In this document: positions 24,161 to 38,688 of the stretch, in pieces
Numbering within the stretch: the first letter of the stretch is position 1
How the letters are laid out: the number at the start of each line of letters is the position of its first letter
Assembly: GCA_034428455.1 (NCBI GenBank)
Contig: DAOUHZ010000006.1
Span: 1-64,000, forward strand
DNA: 64,000 nt
Source of the DNA: Bin87 sp034428455
Lineage (GTDB): Bacteria; Chloroflexota; Dehalococcoidia; Lucifugimonadales; UBA3495
Direction: 5' to 3'
Program-made: the position numbers and the translations under genes
The notes under the pieces: generated by a model
What the model saw: only the letters and a program-made list of their open reading frames with translations
What the model was told of the DNA's origin: nothing
Database searches by the model: none

Positions 24161-24625
24161 TCACCCACCGAAGTCTGCCACGTCGTCATCGGGGTCGACG
24201 GAGGGCAGGGCATCGTCACCACCCGGTATTCGAGCCACCAAGCGATCGATACCCTCGTCCAGGTCATCCATTGCGAGGATCAGATAGTCGACCCGGGTCC
24301 GCCTTTCGCGCACCCGCTCGGCCGCATCCGCCAGGGCTGACAGGTGGTCGAAAGCGTCGCGGATGTATCGGTCTTTCTCCTCCTCGCCGACGCGCTTCAC
24401 AAATTCCTTGAGCCTGGCGTCGTCGCTGGCGTCCTCTCCGTACCAAAGCGCGACGCCCCGTGACGCAGCGACCAGGCTTCCCCAGATCAGGTCTTCCGCC
24501 TGGCTCCACTGGCCGCGTTGCATTGCGACGTGAGCCGATTCCTGCAACCGAATCGCTTGGTTGCGGTATCGGGCCAACCGGGCCGGGAGGGATCGGGAAG
24601 GTGATGTTGGTCGGCGATTAGTCAT
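24161..24625 (-). CDS. Helical PaREP1/HEPN-like protein
   Basis: A 154-residue, mostly alpha-helical protein. The core (YRNQAIRLQESAHVAMQRGQWSQAEDLIWGSLVAASRGVALWYG) looks like the PaREP1/HEPN-type helical bundle; the RxxxxH RNase signature of active HEPN toxins was not found. The C-terminus is acidic (VDPDDDVADF). It is placed 3 bases upstream of mtaB, so it is probably co-translated with it. Family assignment is by look only. Confidence 0.55.
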   Translation of the reverse strand: MTNRRPTSPSRSLPARLARYRNQAIRLQESAHVAMQRGQWSQAEDLIWGSLVAASRGVALWYGEDASDDARLKEFVKRVGEEEKDRYIRDAFDHLSALADAAERVRERRTRVDYLILAMDDLDEGIDRLVARIPGGDDALPSVDPDDDVADFGG

Positions 24626-24737
24626 GCTACGCTCTCGATTTTAGCAGACCTTCGTGGCGAGCCCTCGAACCAGGTAGTACACTGGCTAACCGCTGCCGGC
24701 CTGTCCCGGGCACCTTACTATCTGGCGAGGTTCGATT

Positions 24738-25940
24738 ATGACAACTGTATCCCCGTTTCGCCACGTGGCCTACCCGGTTCGCGTTTTCGCCGGCGACGAC
24801 GCTTTGTCCAACCTGTCGGCGGCAGTGCGGCGAACCGGGGCCGTCCGGCCCTTTGTGGTTTGCGGCCAGTCGGTGGCCAACCGCACGGATCTGCTGGATC
24901 GAGTGGCCGAAGCGCTGGGAGAAAAGCCGGCCGGGATATTCGACGGCGTGCAGGCGGGCTCACCCGTGCCGTCGGTCATGCAGGGCGCTGAGATGGCCCG
25001 CGAAGCCGGGGCTGACTTGATAATTGCCATAGGAGGGGGGAGCGCGGTGGTGACCGCCCGGGCGATCATCATCATGCTGGCGGAGGGAGGCCACCCGCGC
25101 GATCACACCACCAGGTATCCAGAGGGACAGCCGCCCATAAGTCCACGGCTGATGGCGCCCAAGATACCCAACATCCTGGTGCTGACCACACCTACCACCG
25201 CCGCAACGCGCGCCGGCACCGCCGTCATCGACGCTGATACGGGCCACCGCCTGGAGATGTTTGATCCCAAGACACGACCCGCCGCCGTGATCTGGGACTC
25301 CGATGCCCTCCTTACTGCGCCGGCGGACCTGTGCATCAGCGCATCGGGGTCGTTGTTCAGCGGAGTGATCAGCGCATTGCAGGCGCCACGGGTAAACCCC
25401 ATGGCTGCGGCGGATCTGCTTTCCGCGCTGGGACTGCTGGTGGAGAATATTCCTTTGATTCGCAAAACCGACGCCGACGGGACCTCCCGCGTCAGCCTGT
25501 GCGTGGCGTCGTTTATGTACAACCGCGCGTGGGACACGGGGGCCAGCGGATCAGCCCTGGGCGTGGTCAGCGCGCTGGCGCACAGTTTGGACACCCGGTA
25601 TCCGGACTGCGACCACGGCGCAGCGTACTCGATAACTACCGGGCCCGGAATGAGGTTCAACCGTGACTACAACGCGGCCGGGCAGGCACGGGTCGCAGAC
25701 GCCCTGGGTGTCCGTGAGCGCGGCGACAGCGATCAGGATGCTGCCGATTCAGCGGCGGCGGCTGTTACCGGGTTTTTTGAAGCCGTAGGCATGCCCGTGC
25801 GGCTGCGCGACGTCGGTGTCCCGGCTGAGGGCATACCTCGAATTGCGGAGGATGCACTGACGGATTTTGGCCTGCACCGCAACGTGCGACCGGTGAACGG
25901 AGCTGAAGAACTGGAGGCAGTGCTGCGTTCTGCCTGGTAG
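24738..25940 (+). CDS. Iron-ADH-fold dehydrogenase, metal site incomplete
   Basis: A 400-residue protein of the iron-containing alcohol dehydrogenase/maleylacetate reductase fold. The NAD-binding GGGS (LIIAIGGGSAVVTARAI), LTTPTTAATRAGT and the C-terminal helical domain are present. The family's metal is normally held by Asp and His in GxDAxxH, and by two later His. Here the first region reads SASGSLFSGV, lacking the Asp and His, while ALAHSLDTRYPDCDHG keeps the two later His. Maleylacetate reductases also use this fold. Activity may be altered or metal-independent. Stop is 5 bases from the convergent pyrD stop. Confidence 0.8.
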   Translation: MTTVSPFRHVAYPVRVFAGDDALSNLSAAVRRTGAVRPFVVCGQSVANRTDLLDRVAEALGEKPAGIFDGVQAGSPVPSVMQGAEMAREAGADLIIAIGGGSAVVTARAIIIMLAEGGHPRDHTTRYPEGQPPISPRLMAPKIPNILVLTTPTTAATRAGTAVIDADTGHRLEMFDPKTRPAAVIWDSDALLTAPADLCISASGSLFSGVISALQAPRVNPMAAADLLSALGLLVENIPLIRKTDADGTSRVSLCVASFMYNRAWDTGASGSALGVVSALAHSLDTRYPDCDHGAAYSITTGPGMRFNRDYNAAGQARVADALGVRERGDSDQDAADSAAAAVTGFFEAVGMPVRLRDVGVPAEGIPRIAEDALTDFGLHRNVRPVNGAEELEAVLRSAW

Positions 25941-25945
25941 TGCTG

Positions 25946-26950
25946 CTAGTCCGGCAACGTCGGCGTTTCGTCCCACCAGGCGGCGCCGATGATCTGGCGC
26001 ACGTTTTCCACTTCCCAGCGGGCCAGCAATTCTTCGAGTTCGGCCAATATGCGGAACGGGGCGTTCAGGTCCGCCAGGTTCGCGCTGCCGATCTGGACCG
26101 CGGTGGCTCCCGCCATGAGGTACTCGGCGGCGTGGCGGCCAGTCATGATGCCGCCTATGCCGATGATTGGAACGTCCACGGCCTGAGCAGCCTTGTGCAC
26201 CAGGGCCATGGCGATGGGACGCAAAGCCGGGCCCGATAATCCGCCGTACCCGGTGCCCAACACCGCTCGCCCGGTTTCCACGTCGACGTGCATCGCCGGG
26301 ATGGTGTTCGAAATAGTGAGCGCGTCGGCGCCGGCCTCCACCGCGGCATGAGCGATCTCAGTGATGTCGGGCACGTTCGGGGACAGCTTGGCCCAGATCG
26401 GCAAAGCCGTTTGGCGGCGTACTCCGCTCACGGCCGCCTCCGTCAGTCTCAGGTGATGGCTGAATATCGCGCCATCGTCCACATTCGGGCAACTGAGGTT
26501 CAGTTCAATCGCCGAAAACCCCTTCACCCCTCGGGTGAACGAGGCCATCTCCTCCCATTGTTCCGGGGTGTCACCGGCCATACTCATCACTATGTTTGCG
26601 TCCAATTCCGCCCATTGTGGAGCCAATTCCGCCATCGCCACCTCGATACCGGGGTTGGTCAGACCCACCGAGTTCAGCAGGGTGGTCTCGCCCGCCTCCA
26701 GGCCTTCCCGAAACGACGCGGGAAACCAGCGCGGCTCCGGGTTGCCCAGGCGCGGGTTGCGGGTGAAGGTCTTGGGCAACACGGCGCCCAGGGATGCCAG
26801 CGGAGCGTCCGGAGCCAGGCCGCGCCCGTACCCGTCGTATCCGAAGGTGCCGGACGCGATCATGACTGGATTGCCCAACGGCAGTCCTTCGGGTTTGCGC
26901 GGCGCCAGATCGACGGACAGGTCCATGGTGTGCAGTGGCTCCTTCGGCAT
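25946..26950 (-). CDS. pyrD: Dihydroorotate dehydrogenase, class 1
   Basis: A 334-residue FMN-dependent TIM-barrel protein. Blocks: NPVMIASGTFGYDGYG, LLNSVGLTNPGIEV, AIELNLSCPNVDDG with the catalytic Cys of class 1 enzymes, PIWAKLSPNV, and the FMN-phosphate site GIGGIMTGRHAAEYLMAGATAVQIGS. It oxidises dihydroorotate to orotate in pyrimidine synthesis. Class 1B partners (pyrK) are not here, and quinone-dependent class 2 enzymes would have Ser. Met9 is a possible alternative start. It lies after rpoC on the same strand with a palindrome between. Confidence 0.9.
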   Translation of the reverse strand: MPKEPLHTMDLSVDLAPRKPEGLPLGNPVMIASGTFGYDGYGRGLAPDAPLASLGAVLPKTFTRNPRLGNPEPRWFPASFREGLEAGETTLLNSVGLTNPGIEVAMAELAPQWAELDANIVMSMAGDTPEQWEEMASFTRGVKGFSAIELNLSCPNVDDGAIFSHHLRLTEAAVSGVRRQTALPIWAKLSPNVPDITEIAHAAVEAGADALTISNTIPAMHVDVETGRAVLGTGYGGLSGPALRPIAMALVHKAAQAVDVPIIGIGGIMTGRHAAEYLMAGATAVQIGSANLADLNAPFRILAELEELLARWEVENVRQIIGAAWWDETPTLPD

Positions 26951-26953
26951 GAA

Positions 26954-26981
26954 GTAGGGGCGAATTTTGGTTCGCCCCTAC
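26954..26981. terminator. Palindrome after rpoC, REP-like family copy
   Basis: GTAGGGGCGAA and TTCGCCCCTAC form a perfect 11-bp stem with a 6-base loop, between the rpoC stop and the pyrD start. It probably ends the rpoBC transcript. Confidence 0.65.
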
Positions 26982-27006
26982 CTGGTTAGTGCGGGTTTGT
27001 CGCCAA

Positions 27007-32205
<5,199 letters not shown>

Positions 32206-32208
32206 AAT

Positions 32209-35200
32209 CTAGTTGACCTCCGCGGTGAAGAGATAGTCGTCTTCGCCAGGCAGACCCAGGCTGCCGTCTTCCTGCTCCTCTTCGTCCTCCAGTCTCACGT
32301 TCAGCCCCAGGCTTTGAAGCTCTTTGAGCAAGACGTTGAAGGATTCCGGGATGCCGGGTTGGGTGATGGGATTGCCCTTGACGATGGATTCGTAGGTATT
32401 TACCCGACCGGTTACGTCGTCGGATTTGATTGTCAGGACCTCCTGGAGGTTGTGCGCGGCCGAGTAGGCTTCCAGGGCCCAGACTTCCATTTCACCGAAA
32501 CGCTGGCCGCCAAACTGGGCTTTGCCGCCCAACGGCTGCTGGGTGATCATCGAGTACGGGCCGGTGGACCTGGCGTGGATCTTGTCCTCGACCAGGTGGA
32601 TCAATTTCAGCATGTAGATGCTGCCGACGGCTACCGGCTGGTCGAAAGCTTCGCCCGACCTGCCGTCGTACAGTTGGAACTTGGCAAACGTCGGCGGAGA
32701 AATCAGCTTGTCGCGGTGCACGTCCAGTGCCATTTGGTGTAGTTCCGCCAGGCCGAGTCCGGCGGGGTTTTCGCCGGCTACGTCCCTGAGCCACAGGTAC
32801 AGACATGCCTCGCGCGCAAGGCCGTGCTGGGTCTCGTCGTAGATGGCTTCCGGATCGAAGCCCTGCTCGCGCAGCCAGGCATAGACCTTTCGGAGGTCGA
32901 TTTCGCCCTCGGGGTCGGCGCTGTTATCAGCGGCCTTGGCCTGCTCGGCAAACCACCAGCGGGCCAAAGAGTCTTCGATGTTGTCGTCGTCAGCGCCCTC
33001 GAACACGGGGGTCAAAGCCTGGAAGTTCAGGCTCCGCGCTGCCCAACCCAAGTGACTTTCCAGCACCTGGCCCAGGTTCATGCGCGAAGGCACACCGATG
33101 GGGTTGAGGATGATGTCGACCGGCGTACCGTCGGGCAGGAACGGCATGTCCTCTTCGGGCAGGATGCGGGAAACGACGCCCTTGTTCCCATGTCGACCGG
33201 CCATCTTGTCGCCCACGGAGATCTTGCGGGTCTGCGCGACCCAGACGCGGATTGCCTCGTTGACGTCCGGCGGCAGCTGGTCTCCGGGCTGCTCATCGCC
33301 GCGCTTTTCGCGGCTGAGCGCTTTCACACCGATGACCTTCCCGCGCTGCCCGTGCGGGACCCGCAGGGAAGTATCGCGGACATCCTTGGACTTTTCGCCG
33401 AAGATGGCGCGCAGCAGGCGTTCCTCGGCTGTCATTTCGGTTTCGCCTTTTGGAGTGACCTTGCCGACGAGGATGTCGCCGGGGCCGACGTCCGCGCCGA
33501 TCCTGATGATCCCGCGTTCGTCCAGGTCCCTCAAGTTGCCTTCACCCACGTTGGGAATGTCACGGGTGATTTCCTCGTCACCCAGCTTGGTAGACCGGCT
33601 TTCAACCTCGTATTTCTCAATGTGAACGGAGGTGAACTGGTCGTCCTTTACCAGGCGTTCGCTGATGATGATGGCGTCCTCGTAGTTGTAGCCTTCCCAA
33701 GACATGAACGCCACGAGCACGTTCTGGCCCAGAGCCAACTCGCCGCCGTCGGTGGAAGAACTGTCGGCCAGCGTGTCGCCGACGTTGACGTGGTCTCCCT
33801 TCTGGACGACGGGCCGCTGATTCAGACAGGTGCCCTGGTTGGTCCGCGCAAACTTGATCAACCGGTGGGCGTGTTCACGGCCGGCGTCGTCCACCACGAC
33901 GACTTCGCGGCCGTTCACGGACACCACAGAGCCCCGGACGCGCGACAGCAGCACCTGTCCGCTATCTCGGGCGACGCGACTTTCGATGCCGGTGCCGACG
34001 ATGGGGGCCTGCGGCTGGAGCAGGGGCACCGCCTGCCGCTGCATGTTGCATCCCATCAGCGCGCGGTTGGCGTCGTCGTGTTCAAGGAACGGGATCAACG
34101 CGGCTGACACGCTCATGATCTGAAGGGGAGACACGTCGGCGTATTCCACCGTGGCCGGGGAAGCCAAACGATAGTTGTCTCCCTCGCGTACCTCGACCAA
34201 CTCGTCGGTGAACTGGTACAGATCGTCGAAGCCGGAGTTGGCTTGCGCGATCCGATATTGCTCTTCAAGGTCGGCCGTCAGGTACTGGACGCTCTCGGGG
34301 CGAGTGTCAACAAACGGCGCCACATCGATGGCGAGGTCTCCGGACAGCCGTCGGAGCCGGCGCCAGTGATCTTCGGTGATCGTATCTCCGGCTGCGACGA
34401 TGACTTCACCCTTGCGGGTGCTTACGTCGGTGGCCACCTTGTGGCCGATGGGATCGAAATATCCGGGTAATCCGGGAGTGCGGCAGTCGCCCAGCCACAA
34501 CTGTTTGATCACAGGCCAATAGGGGGTCTCGATGAACCCCAGCCGGTCAATGCGGGCGTAGGCGGCCAGGCTGCTCAACAGGCCGATGTTGGCTCCTTCA
34601 GGTGTCTCTATGGGACAGATGCGACCGTAGTGCGAGGCGTGCACGTCGCGCACGTCGAAGCCCGCCCGTTCCCGGGTGAGGCCGCCGCGACCCAAAGCGG
34701 AGAGACGGCGCTTGTGGGTCAACTCCGCCAGCGGGTTGGTCTGGTCCATGAACTGCGAAAGCTTGTCGCCGCCGAAGAACTCCCTGATGGCGCCGGTCAC
34801 CGGTCGCACGTTCACCAGCTTCGCGGGGACGGCATCCTCGGGTTTTTCCAGGCGGCCTACCCGGTCCTGGAACATCCGGTGCATCCGGAGCAGGCCAATG
34901 CGAACCTGGTCGCGCATCAGCTCGCCGGCCACGCGGACCCGACGGTTGCCCAGATGGTCAATGTTATCCCGGGGCTCGCCGTTGGCGACGTGCTGCGTGA
35001 TCAACGCCTCCAGCGTGTCGACAATGTCCATCAGGTCAAGCACGCGGCGCTCGTCCAGTTCGATGCCCGGGAGATTGAACCGGACCTTGTGCATATTGCC
35101 GTTCGCGCCGCAATTCACCTCGGTTACCACACCGATGATACGCGAAGCTCGAGCGCGGACCGGCGTGAGCCGCCACGACTGGAACGGACCCTGGCTGACG

Positions 35201-36816
35201 CGCTCGGCGTAGATCAACTGGCCCGCTTCGACGATGCTGTCGCCGGCCAGAAAACGGTTCTTCATAATGGCGACTTCGCCCTGGGAAATGGCGTCGTCGG
35301 ACGCGGAACCGCCGAAGATCGGTTGTGTGGCAATGGCCACCGGATCTCCCAGAGTCTCGGTAACCTGCTGTTCTACCCGAACCGTGCGGGCGCCGTCTTC
35401 CTGCGTTCCAATTAGAGACAAGAGCGTACCGGCGTTGGCGGCGTCCAGCATCGACACGCGTACCGTTTTCTCCTCTCCGGAATCACTTGCAAACAGGTCC
35501 ACCGGCACGATGCGCCGGTCACCCCGACGCGCCAGGTAGCCGTAGTTAATCAGAGTGTCCACGTCCCGGTCGCAGAGGATCCGGTGATCCCGGCCCGAGG
35601 CTGCGAAAATCTCGTCGGCAGTAACCCCGTCGGGTGTCAAGGGTTCTTTCTTCTTTTCCTCCTCTTGCTTGCGCTGCTCGGACCGCTCCTGATGTTTTTC
35701 CCGAACGAACTTCAGGATAGTCGTCTGCGCCGCAGTAAGGATCTGCGAGCTGGATCGGCCCAGGCGCTGGTCCACTTTGATGCGGCCGACTTCGCCGAGG
35801 TCGAAACGCCGGCCGTCGTAGAAATGGTTCAGTACGAAAGTGCAGGCGGCGTCTACCTGTACCGCCGGTTCTCCTGGGCGCAGCCACTTGTACAGGTTCC
35901 GCTGGGCCAGGCCGATGCGATACGCCTGCTGGCTGTCAAAATCACGGTCGGGGTGCATGCGGTCCCACAATGACCGGAGTTCCTCGTCGCGAGGGTTGTA
36001 ATCGCGGTCTTCAGCCGGCTCAGCGCCGGCGACGAAGCGGCGGCAATCGTGGTTGTCCACTTCCTCGAACAGCGCCCTCATCTCTTCGGCGCTGACGATG
36101 CCCAAGGCGTAGAGGAACGTGGAAACACCCATGCGGCGGCGTCGGTCGACGCTGACCGTGATCGTTTCCGGAAGGTTGCGGCGGCGGGCGTAGTAGTGGG
36201 TCCAGGTGGACAGCTCGATGCGAGCGCCGCGGCTGGCCGATATGCGGGCCTTGTAGTACCAGTTTTCCAGTTTCCCGCATTCCGGGCACGCCGGATCCTG
36301 CGACGGCTCGCGTTCGAAGTACACGCCCGGGGCGCGCTGGAGTTGGCTGACGAGCACTCGCTCCGCGCCGTTGATGATGAAAGTGCCGGTGTCGGTCATC
36401 ATCGGCACGTCGCCGAAGAAGATGTCCGATTCGGTGATCTCGCCCGTTTCCTGGTCTCGCAACTGCGCTTTGACGTACAACGGCTGGGAAAAGGTAATCT
36501 CGCGCTCCCGGCACTCCTCCGGACTGAACTGCGGCGCGTCGAACCAGTGGTCCAGGAAATACAGTTCGAACCTCTCGGCCCGGCGCGACGCCTCGCCATT
36601 GGCGAAGCGCCGGGTTATGCCGGCGACGATGGGCGAGCAGTCCCGGAAAGTTTCTGCCAGTCCGTTTGTCTTGAACCAGTCGAAGGATTCGATCTGGCTT
36701 CTAATGAGATTGGGCACGTCCAGAACGTTCGCGATGCTGGAATCCGAATAGGTTTTCACGTCGCGAGCGGACAGACCGCGTTCATTCCTGCCTGAGCGTT
36801 TACGGGTCAAGACCAT
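32209..36816 (-). CDS. rpoB: RNA polymerase beta subunit, enlarged
   Basis: A 1535-residue beta subunit. The rifampicin region (LSQFMDQTNPLAELTHKRRLSALG) is ordinary and of the sensitive type at Asp516, His526 and Ser531 equivalents. Two extra segments are seen: about residues 375-590, starting with a charged EEEKKK linker and a beta-rich part, and about 110 residues between TPVFEGADDD and LYDGRSGEAF. ATG 36816 is fixed by AGGAGGG seven bases upstream; the open frame back to 36921 lies in the leader. It has its own consensus promoter and a structured leader. Confidence 0.97.
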   Translation of the reverse strand: MVLTRKRSGRNERGLSARDVKTYSDSSIANVLDVPNLIRSQIESFDWFKTNGLAETFRDCSPIVAGITRRFANGEASRRAERFELYFLDHWFDAPQFSPEECREREITFSQPLYVKAQLRDQETGEITESDIFFGDVPMMTDTGTFIINGAERVLVSQLQRAPGVYFEREPSQDPACPECGKLENWYYKARISASRGARIELSTWTHYYARRRNLPETITVSVDRRRRMGVSTFLYALGIVSAEEMRALFEEVDNHDCRRFVAGAEPAEDRDYNPRDEELRSLWDRMHPDRDFDSQQAYRIGLAQRNLYKWLRPGEPAVQVDAACTFVLNHFYDGRRFDLGEVGRIKVDQRLGRSSSQILTAAQTTILKFVREKHQERSEQRKQEEEKKKEPLTPDGVTADEIFAASGRDHRILCDRDVDTLINYGYLARRGDRRIVPVDLFASDSGEEKTVRVSMLDAANAGTLLSLIGTQEDGARTVRVEQQVTETLGDPVAIATQPIFGGSASDDAISQGEVAIMKNRFLAGDSIVEAGQLIYAERVSQGPFQSWRLTPVRARASRIIGVVTEVNCGANGNMHKVRFNLPGIELDERRVLDLMDIVDTLEALITQHVANGEPRDNIDHLGNRRVRVAGELMRDQVRIGLLRMHRMFQDRVGRLEKPEDAVPAKLVNVRPVTGAIREFFGGDKLSQFMDQTNPLAELTHKRRLSALGRGGLTRERAGFDVRDVHASHYGRICPIETPEGANIGLLSSLAAYARIDRLGFIETPYWPVIKQLWLGDCRTPGLPGYFDPIGHKVATDVSTRKGEVIVAAGDTITEDHWRRLRRLSGDLAIDVAPFVDTRPESVQYLTADLEEQYRIAQANSGFDDLYQFTDELVEVREGDNYRLASPATVEYADVSPLQIMSVSAALIPFLEHDDANRALMGCNMQRQAVPLLQPQAPIVGTGIESRVARDSGQVLLSRVRGSVVSVNGREVVVVDDAGREHAHRLIKFARTNQGTCLNQRPVVQKGDHVNVGDTLADSSSTDGGELALGQNVLVAFMSWEGYNYEDAIIISERLVKDDQFTSVHIEKYEVESRSTKLGDEEITRDIPNVGEGNLRDLDERGIIRIGADVGPGDILVGKVTPKGETEMTAEERLLRAIFGEKSKDVRDTSLRVPHGQRGKVIGVKALSREKRGDEQPGDQLPPDVNEAIRVWVAQTRKISVGDKMAGRHGNKGVVSRILPEEDMPFLPDGTPVDIILNPIGVPSRMNLGQVLESHLGWAARSLNFQALTPVFEGADDDNIEDSLARWWFAEQAKAADNSADPEGEIDLRKVYAWLREQGFDPEAIYDETQHGLAREACLYLWLRDVAGENPAGLGLAELHQMALDVHRDKLISPPTFAKFQLYDGRSGEAFDQPVAVGSIYMLKLIHLVEDKIHARSTGPYSMITQQPLGGKAQFGGQRFGEMEVWALEAYSAAHNLQEVLTIKSDDVTGRVNTYESIVKGNPITQPGIPESFNVLLKELQSLGLNVRLEDEEEQEDGSLGLPGEDDYLFTAEVN

Positions 36817-37017
36817 GAAACGACCCTCCTGATGGGTGCGCAGTGGGTGGTTAACGAAATTTCGCCTGCTCCTCCGTAGTTCACGAGCAGACACGAAGAC
36901 ACGGCCTGCCGCTGCCGGCAAGCCGCATCGAAGGGCCAGTTAGGGCTGAGGGAGCAGGCGGAACTTCAAAAAATCAGAGCGATGAGTATTCTGCGCATCT
37001 ATTGAAAGTGCCAATAG

Positions 37018-37045
37018 ATTATCCGATTTGGAACAGATTTGTCAA
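37018..37045 (-). promoter_or_regulatory. rpoBC promoter
   Basis: The minus strand gives TTGACA (37045-37040), 16 bases, then GATAAT (37023-37018); TAATCT with an 18-base spacer overlaps it. Transcription would start near 37010. Confidence 0.8.
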
Positions 37046-37109
37046 TCTGAAAGCCGTCAAGTTTCAGGCTTTTCCCAAGTCGTCGCCATAATCAGGGTTG
37101 CCGGATTTA

Positions 37110-37165
37110 GGGATTATCGAGATTGAGCAGATGGTAGTGCGTGTGACCGCGATCTTGATAATCCC
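37110..37165. repeat. 56-base inverted repeat behind fumarase
   Basis: GGGATTATCGAGAT (37110-37123) and ATCTTGATAATCCC (37152-37165) pair at 13 of 14 positions around a 28-base loop, 30 bases past the fumC stop. It may act as a terminator or be a small REP/MITE relic. Confidence 0.5.
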
Positions 37166-37195
37166 ATAATCCAGCGGATCCCGCTTCTGACGGTT

Positions 37196-38611
37196 TTACC
37201 CGCCGCCGCCCCGGACCTCAAGGCTGGGTTTGGTCATCTCCTCCGGGTTGAGCAGGGCGTCCAGTTCGGCTTCGCTGAGAGAGGTGTCGCTCCGGGCGAT
37301 TTCCCGGATGGTGCCTCCCGTTTCGGCGGCCTTCTTGGCGATGCCTGCGGCGGCGTCATAACCAATGGACGGTGCCAACGCCGTCCCCAGCATCAGGCCC
37401 TTTTCCACCATGGCAGGACCCGTATCCGTTGCGGTGATCCCGACCACGCACTGGTCGGCGAAATTGCCCGCTGAGGCGGCCAGCAACGACACCGACTGGA
37501 GGAGGTTGTACGCCGCTAAGGGCATCATCGTGTTCAACTCGAAATACCCGCCGGCGCCGGCCAGGGCGACCGCCGCGTCATTGCCGACCACGTGGGCGGC
37601 GACCTGGATTACCGACTCCGAAATCACCGGGTTGACCTTGCCCGGCATGATGCTGCTGCCCGGCTGAACTTCCGGAACGTTGATTTCGCCCAGGCCGGCG
37701 CGCGGACCACATCCCAAAAACCGGATGTCGTTGGCGATCTTGTGCAGGCTGATGGCCACGGTTTTCAACTGGCCGCTGGCTTCGACAATGCCGTCCAGCG
37801 CGGCCTGCGCCTGGAAGTGGTTGCCCGTTTCGCGGATGGAGACGCCGGTCATTTCCGTAAGCCGGTCGCAGGTTCGCTGCGAGAATTCCGGATGGGTGTT
37901 AACGCCGGTGCCGACTGCGGTGCCCCCAAGAGCAACCTCGGCCAGTGCTTCTTGTGCCCTGCGGACCCGGGTGACGCTGTATCCCGCCTGGCCGGCGTAA
38001 CCGCTGAACTCCTGGCCCAGGCGAACCGGGGTCGCATCCTGCAGATGGGTTCTGCCCGTCTTGATGATCGGCCAGAACTCGTCGGCTTTCGCCTGCAATG
38101 CGGTTTGCAGTGATTCCAGGGCCGGCTCCAAGTCCTCTTTCATGCCCAGGAGCGCCGCCAGATGGATCGCCGTCGGGATCACGTCGTTGGAAGATTGCCC
38201 CAGATTGACGTTGTCGTTGGGGTGCACCAACCGCGAGCCCAAATCGCCGCCCAGGATTTGCGAGGCCCGGTTGGCGATAACCTCATTGGCGTTGGTGTTG
38301 GTGGAGGTGCCTGAGCCGGTCTGGAAGATGTCCAGCACGAAGTGATCGTCGTGCTTACCATCCGCGACCTCCTGGGCCGCCTGGACGATGGCGTTGCCTA
38401 CCGTCGGGTCCAGGACGCCGAGATCCATGTTGGTTTGGGCTGCGGCCAGCTTGATCAGGCCCAGGGCACGTATGAATTGCCTGGGAAAACGAAGGTCACT
38501 GATGGGGAAGTTCAGAACCGCCCGCATGGTCGACGCGCCGTAAAGGGCGTCGGCGGGGACCTCCATCTCACCCATGGAGTCGCGTTCGATGCGAGTTGAC
38601 GAAGTAGTCAT
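37196..38611 (-). CDS. fumC: Class II fumarate hydratase
   Basis: A 471-residue fumarase/aspartase-fold protein. The family signature GSSIMPGKVNP is at residues 318-328; GSGTSTNTNANEV, THLQDATPV (with the general-acid region His189) and SQSSNDVIPTA-type LGQSSNDVIPTA are present. These match class II fumarase rather than aspartase or argininosuccinate lyase. It interconverts fumarate and malate in the citric acid cycle without metal. ATG 38611 (MTTSSTRIERD) is where homologues start; the open frame to 38824 is a shadow. Confidence 0.95.
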   Translation of the reverse strand: MTTSSTRIERDSMGEMEVPADALYGASTMRAVLNFPISDLRFPRQFIRALGLIKLAAAQTNMDLGVLDPTVGNAIVQAAQEVADGKHDDHFVLDIFQTGSGTSTNTNANEVIANRASQILGGDLGSRLVHPNDNVNLGQSSNDVIPTAIHLAALLGMKEDLEPALESLQTALQAKADEFWPIIKTGRTHLQDATPVRLGQEFSGYAGQAGYSVTRVRRAQEALAEVALGGTAVGTGVNTHPEFSQRTCDRLTEMTGVSIRETGNHFQAQAALDGIVEASGQLKTVAISLHKIANDIRFLGCGPRAGLGEINVPEVQPGSSIMPGKVNPVISESVIQVAAHVVGNDAAVALAGAGGYFELNTMMPLAAYNLLQSVSLLAASAGNFADQCVVGITATDTGPAMVEKGLMLGTALAPSIGYDAAAGIAKKAAETGGTIREIARSDTSLSEAELDALLNPEEMTKPSLEVRGGGG

Positions 38612-38688
38612 CGCTTGGTGCCATCCTCTACCGTAGGGTTTTCCGTTTTGGATTTTGTGACGCGGGTGTAATCCGTCGCTGGACGCGG

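Larger units (their letters stand above)
36817..37195 (-). promoter_or_regulatory. Gene-free rpoB leader and promoter region
   Basis: No gene is seen in these 379 bases. They hold the rpoB promoter (37018-37045), a leader of about 195 bases with a 10-bp inverted repeat (CGCCTGCTCC at 36863-36872 and GGAGCAGGCG at 36951-36960), a nested TGCCG/CGGCA hairpin near 36907-36920, and an unrelated long inverted repeat at 37110-37165. Confidence 0.6.

Noticed and set aside
36817..36921. Upstream in-frame start for rpoB at 36921
   Set aside because: ATG 36816 follows AGGAGGG and matches the usual RpoB N-terminus; the extension lies in the structured leader.
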